This document shows positions 5,366 to 6,497 of a stretch of 6,497 nt of DNA, piece after piece. A program made the translations under genes and the position numbers. Source of the DNA: Methylococcaceae bacterium (GTDB lineage: Bacteria; Pseudomonadota; Gammaproteobacteria; Methylococcales; Methylomonadaceae); NCBI GenBank assembly GCA_013140465.1, contig JABFST010000343.1:1-6497 (forward strand), written 5' to 3'. Positions within the stretch are counted from its first letter, which is position 1, and each line of letters begins with the position of its first letter. The notes beneath the pieces are model-generated. The model worked only from the letters and a program-made list of their open reading frames with translations, had not been told where the DNA came from and did not search any database.

Positions 5366-6232
5366 ATGGAGCGTCGCCAATTTACCAAACTGGCTTTATT
5401 GGGCGGCGCATTAGCGCCGCTGCTGTCGGCTTGCCAAACCTTAGCCAAGGAGAATGTCAAAACGCCGCCACTGACTAAAGCGGAGGCCGAAACCGCCTCT
5501 AAAAAAGCCCATGCCGAGTTGATGGCTGTTAAGGATGGCGGCTTTAAAATGATGGGTGAAGAGCATATTGCGATGCTTTTATATCCGGGATTTACGGCCC
5601 TGGACTTAGTGGGGCCGCATTATTTGTTTTCGTCAATGATGGGCGCCAAAATTTATTTGCTGACGACAGGCGATGATTTGGCACCGATTACATGTGGCGA
5701 GGGGCTGACCTTTGTGCCTACCCACACTGCCAGCGACTGCCCTAAAGCATTGGACATACTGTTTGTGCCGGGCGGAGCCAATGGCACGCTAGAAGCGATG
5801 AAAAATCCGGCGATTATTGACTTGATTGCGCAAAAAGCCGCGTTTGCCAAATACATCACCAGTGTTTGCACGGGCAGTTTGTTGCTGGGCAAAGCGGGCT
5901 TATTAAAGGGCAAAAAAGCGACATCGCATTGGGTCACTTTAGATTTATTGGCGGAATTTGGTGCCATACCCACGCGCCAGCGCGTGGTGTGGGACGGTAA
6001 TGTGGTCACAGGCGGTGGCGTAACGGCAGGGATTGATTTTGGCTTGGAGATAGTCGCCGCTTTGCGCGGTAAGCTCTATGCCGAAGCCTTGCAGTTGCAG
6101 GGTGAGTACGATCCTGCGCCACCCTTTAATGCAGGTGCGCCAGATAAGGCTCCGGCTTTTGTTAGGGACACCCTGCAAGGCATGTTTGCGCCCTTGGTTG
6201 AAAATTTTCGGCGCGCCATTAAGCCATCTTGA
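5366..6232 (+). CDS. Exported DJ-1/PfpI-family lipoprotein, isonitrile-hydratase-like
   Basis: This encodes 288 residues. The N-terminus carries a twin-arginine-like motif (ERRQFTK, Arg3-Arg4), a hydrophobic stretch and a lipobox LSAC with Cys23, so it is likely a Tat-exported lipoprotein. Gln at +2 would favour the outer membrane under the enterobacterial sorting rule. A Lys/Ala-rich tether (about 24-65) leads to a class-I glutamine-amidotransferase-like DJ-1/PfpI domain (about 66-240). Visible motifs are YPGFTALDLVGP (Asp80), FVPGG, the nucleophile elbow SVCTGS (Cys168, then Thr169), SHW (187-189) and GGGVTAGIDFGL. This pattern is closest to bacterial isonitrile hydratases, which hydrate isonitriles to N-substituted formamides with a catalytic Cys-Thr and an Asp near the N-terminus. 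Known isonitrile hydratases I recall are cytoplasmic and about 230 residues, so the signal and tether are unusual. There is no AraC-type helix-turn-helix as in GlxA-like regulators. Related DJ-1 proteins have other activities, so the substrate is unproven. Confidence 0.88.
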   Translation: MERRQFTKLALLGGALAPLLSACQTLAKENVKTPPLTKAEAETASKKAHAELMAVKDGGFKMMGEEHIAMLLYPGFTALDLVGPHYLFSSMMGAKIYLLTTGDDLAPITCGEGLTFVPTHTASDCPKALDILFVPGGANGTLEAMKNPAIIDLIAQKAAFAKYITSVCTGSLLLGKAGLLKGKKATSHWVTLDLLAEFGAIPTRQRVVWDGNVVTGGGVTAGIDFGLEIVAALRGKLYAEALQLQGEYDPAPPFNAGAPDKAPAFVRDTLQGMFAPLVENFRRAIKPS

Positions 6233-6233
6233 T

Positions 6234-6258
6234 ACCTGCCTAACCAGGTGTGGCAGGT
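6234..6258. repeat. Hairpin directly after the lipoprotein gene
   Basis: ACCTGCC (6234-6240) pairs perfectly with GGCAGGT (6252-6258) around an 11-base loop, beginning two bases after the stop codon. No T-run follows. It may protect the operon mRNA 3' end. Confidence 0.5.
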
Positions 6259-6260
6259 GC

Positions 6261-6289
6261 TGGGCGCAGTTTAGCCTTTGCTGCGCCTA
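6261..6289. repeat. Second hairpin downstream of the operon
   Basis: GGCGCAG (6263-6269) pairs with CTGCGCC (6281-6287). The outer G-T and T-A pairs extend this to nine base pairs around an 11-base loop. It sits between the first hairpin and the terminator. Confidence 0.5.
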
Positions 6290-6296
6290 ACTTACG

Positions 6297-6334
6297 ATGC
6301 GGACATCGCCGATGGCGGTGTGCGCATTTTTTTT
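6297..6334 (+). terminator. Strong intrinsic terminator of the receptor-lipoprotein operon
   Basis: The stem pairs ATGCG/CGCAT (6297-6301/6323-6327), ACA/TGT (6303-6305/6319-6321), one T-G wobble, then CGCC/GGCG (6307-6310/6314-6317). There is one G-G mismatch and a GAT loop. It runs directly into eight T (6327-6334). Confidence 0.9.
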
Positions 6335-6368
6335 GTGTTTGCAGCCCTAAAATTTTTCCTTTCAATTT

Positions 6369-6381
6369 GCCTAGTCTAGGC
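6369..6381. promoter_or_regulatory. 13-bp palindrome upstream of the right-edge promoter
   Basis: GCCTAG and CTAGGC are perfect inverted arms around a central T. The site lies 14 bases before the TTGACA of the next promoter and is a candidate operator or activator site. Confidence 0.45.
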
Positions 6382-6395
6382 TATCCCCTGTCTGC

Positions 6396-6423
6396 TTGAC
6401 ACTGCTTTTTTGGCTTGTAAATT
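6396..6423 (+). promoter_or_regulatory. Candidate sigma70 promoter for the gene beyond the right edge
   Basis: A perfect TTGACA (6396-6401) is followed after 16 bases by TAAATT (6418-6423), a 4 of 6 match to the -10 box. It stands alone after the operon terminator, so it should start a new transcription unit. Confidence 0.5.
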
Positions 6424-6452
6424 GGTAAGGTTGGGTTTTATGGGTGCTTACC
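6424..6452. repeat. Small inverted repeat in the leader of the next gene
   Basis: GGTAAG (6424-6429) pairs with CTTACC (6447-6452) around a 17-base T/G-rich loop. It lies at or just after the inferred transcription start, so it could be an operator or weak leader fold. Support is modest. Confidence 0.3.
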
Positions 6453-6492
6453 CCTAAAAATCTGTACATTCACCATGCTTATTAATAACAAC

Positions 6493-6496
6493 AGGA
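6493..6496 (+). promoter_or_regulatory. Candidate Shine-Dalgarno at the window edge
   Basis: AGGA at 6493-6496, after the AT-rich stretch TTATTAATAACAAC, probably serves a plus-strand gene that starts just outside the window. Confidence 0.4.
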
Positions 6497-6497
6497 T

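Noticed and set aside
6475..6497. ATG at 6475 as the start of a partial gene
   Set aside because: No ribosome binding site precedes it; the AGGA at 6493-6496 more likely serves a start just past the edge.
1..6497. CRISPR array, tRNA or rRNA, insertion sequence, phage genes
   Set aside because: I saw no regularly spaced repeats, tRNA cloverleaf, rRNA sequence, transposase or phage-type genes on either strand.

Overview
This 6,497-bp window appears to come from a gammaproteobacterium of roughly even base composition. The best guess is a methylotroph (Methylococcales-like) or a sulphur oxidiser (Thiotrichales-like). The grounds are a MoxY-type sensor kinase beside a DUF3280-like secreted protein, an outer-membrane TonB-dependent receptor (so Gram-negative), and dispersed palindromic repeats of a kind common in such genomes. 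The taxonomic call is inference; nothing in the window fixes the genus.

Layout. (i) 1-1796, minus strand: a two-component pair. A membrane histidine kinase with a MoxY/LapD-type periplasmic sensor domain is followed by a NarL/UhpA-type response regulator. Stop and start overlap by one base (TGATG on the minus strand), and the window edge removes the regulator's DNA-binding domain. (ii) 1797-2035: a divergent regulatory region with a perfect minus-strand TATAAT box, two perfect 12-bp direct repeats, a 15-bp palindrome and an 11-bp-arm hairpin in the kinase leader. (iii) 2036-2545, plus strand: a small secreted DUF3280-like protein. (iv) 2546-2914: an intergenic region with a REPIN-like nested palindrome (2604-2722), an operator-like 27-bp dyad (2857-2883) and the ribosome binding site that fixes the next start. 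(v) 2915-6232, plus strand: a two-gene operon. It encodes a siderophore-type TonB-dependent receptor with an N-terminal STN signalling domain, then a DJ-1/PfpI-family protein resembling isonitrile hydratase with a combined Tat and lipoprotein signal. (vi) 6233-6497: two hairpins, a strong intrinsic terminator (6297-6334), then a palindrome, a sigma70-like promoter and a Shine-Dalgarno sequence leading to a gene that begins past the window edge.

How the genes may work together. The kinase and regulator form one signalling unit whose output may include the divergent DUF3280-like gene. The receptor and the DJ-1-like lipoprotein are tightly coupled: the second gene's ribosome binding site overlaps the receptor's stop codon. 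The most interesting idea is that the receptor imports a metal chelate across the outer membrane and the exported DJ-1-like enzyme acts on that ligand in the envelope, possibly by hydrating an isonitrile group. That would be an isonitrile-metallophore uptake and disarming module. The substrate is inferred from family resemblance only. No fecI/fecR-like regulators and no recognisable Fur box are seen in the window.
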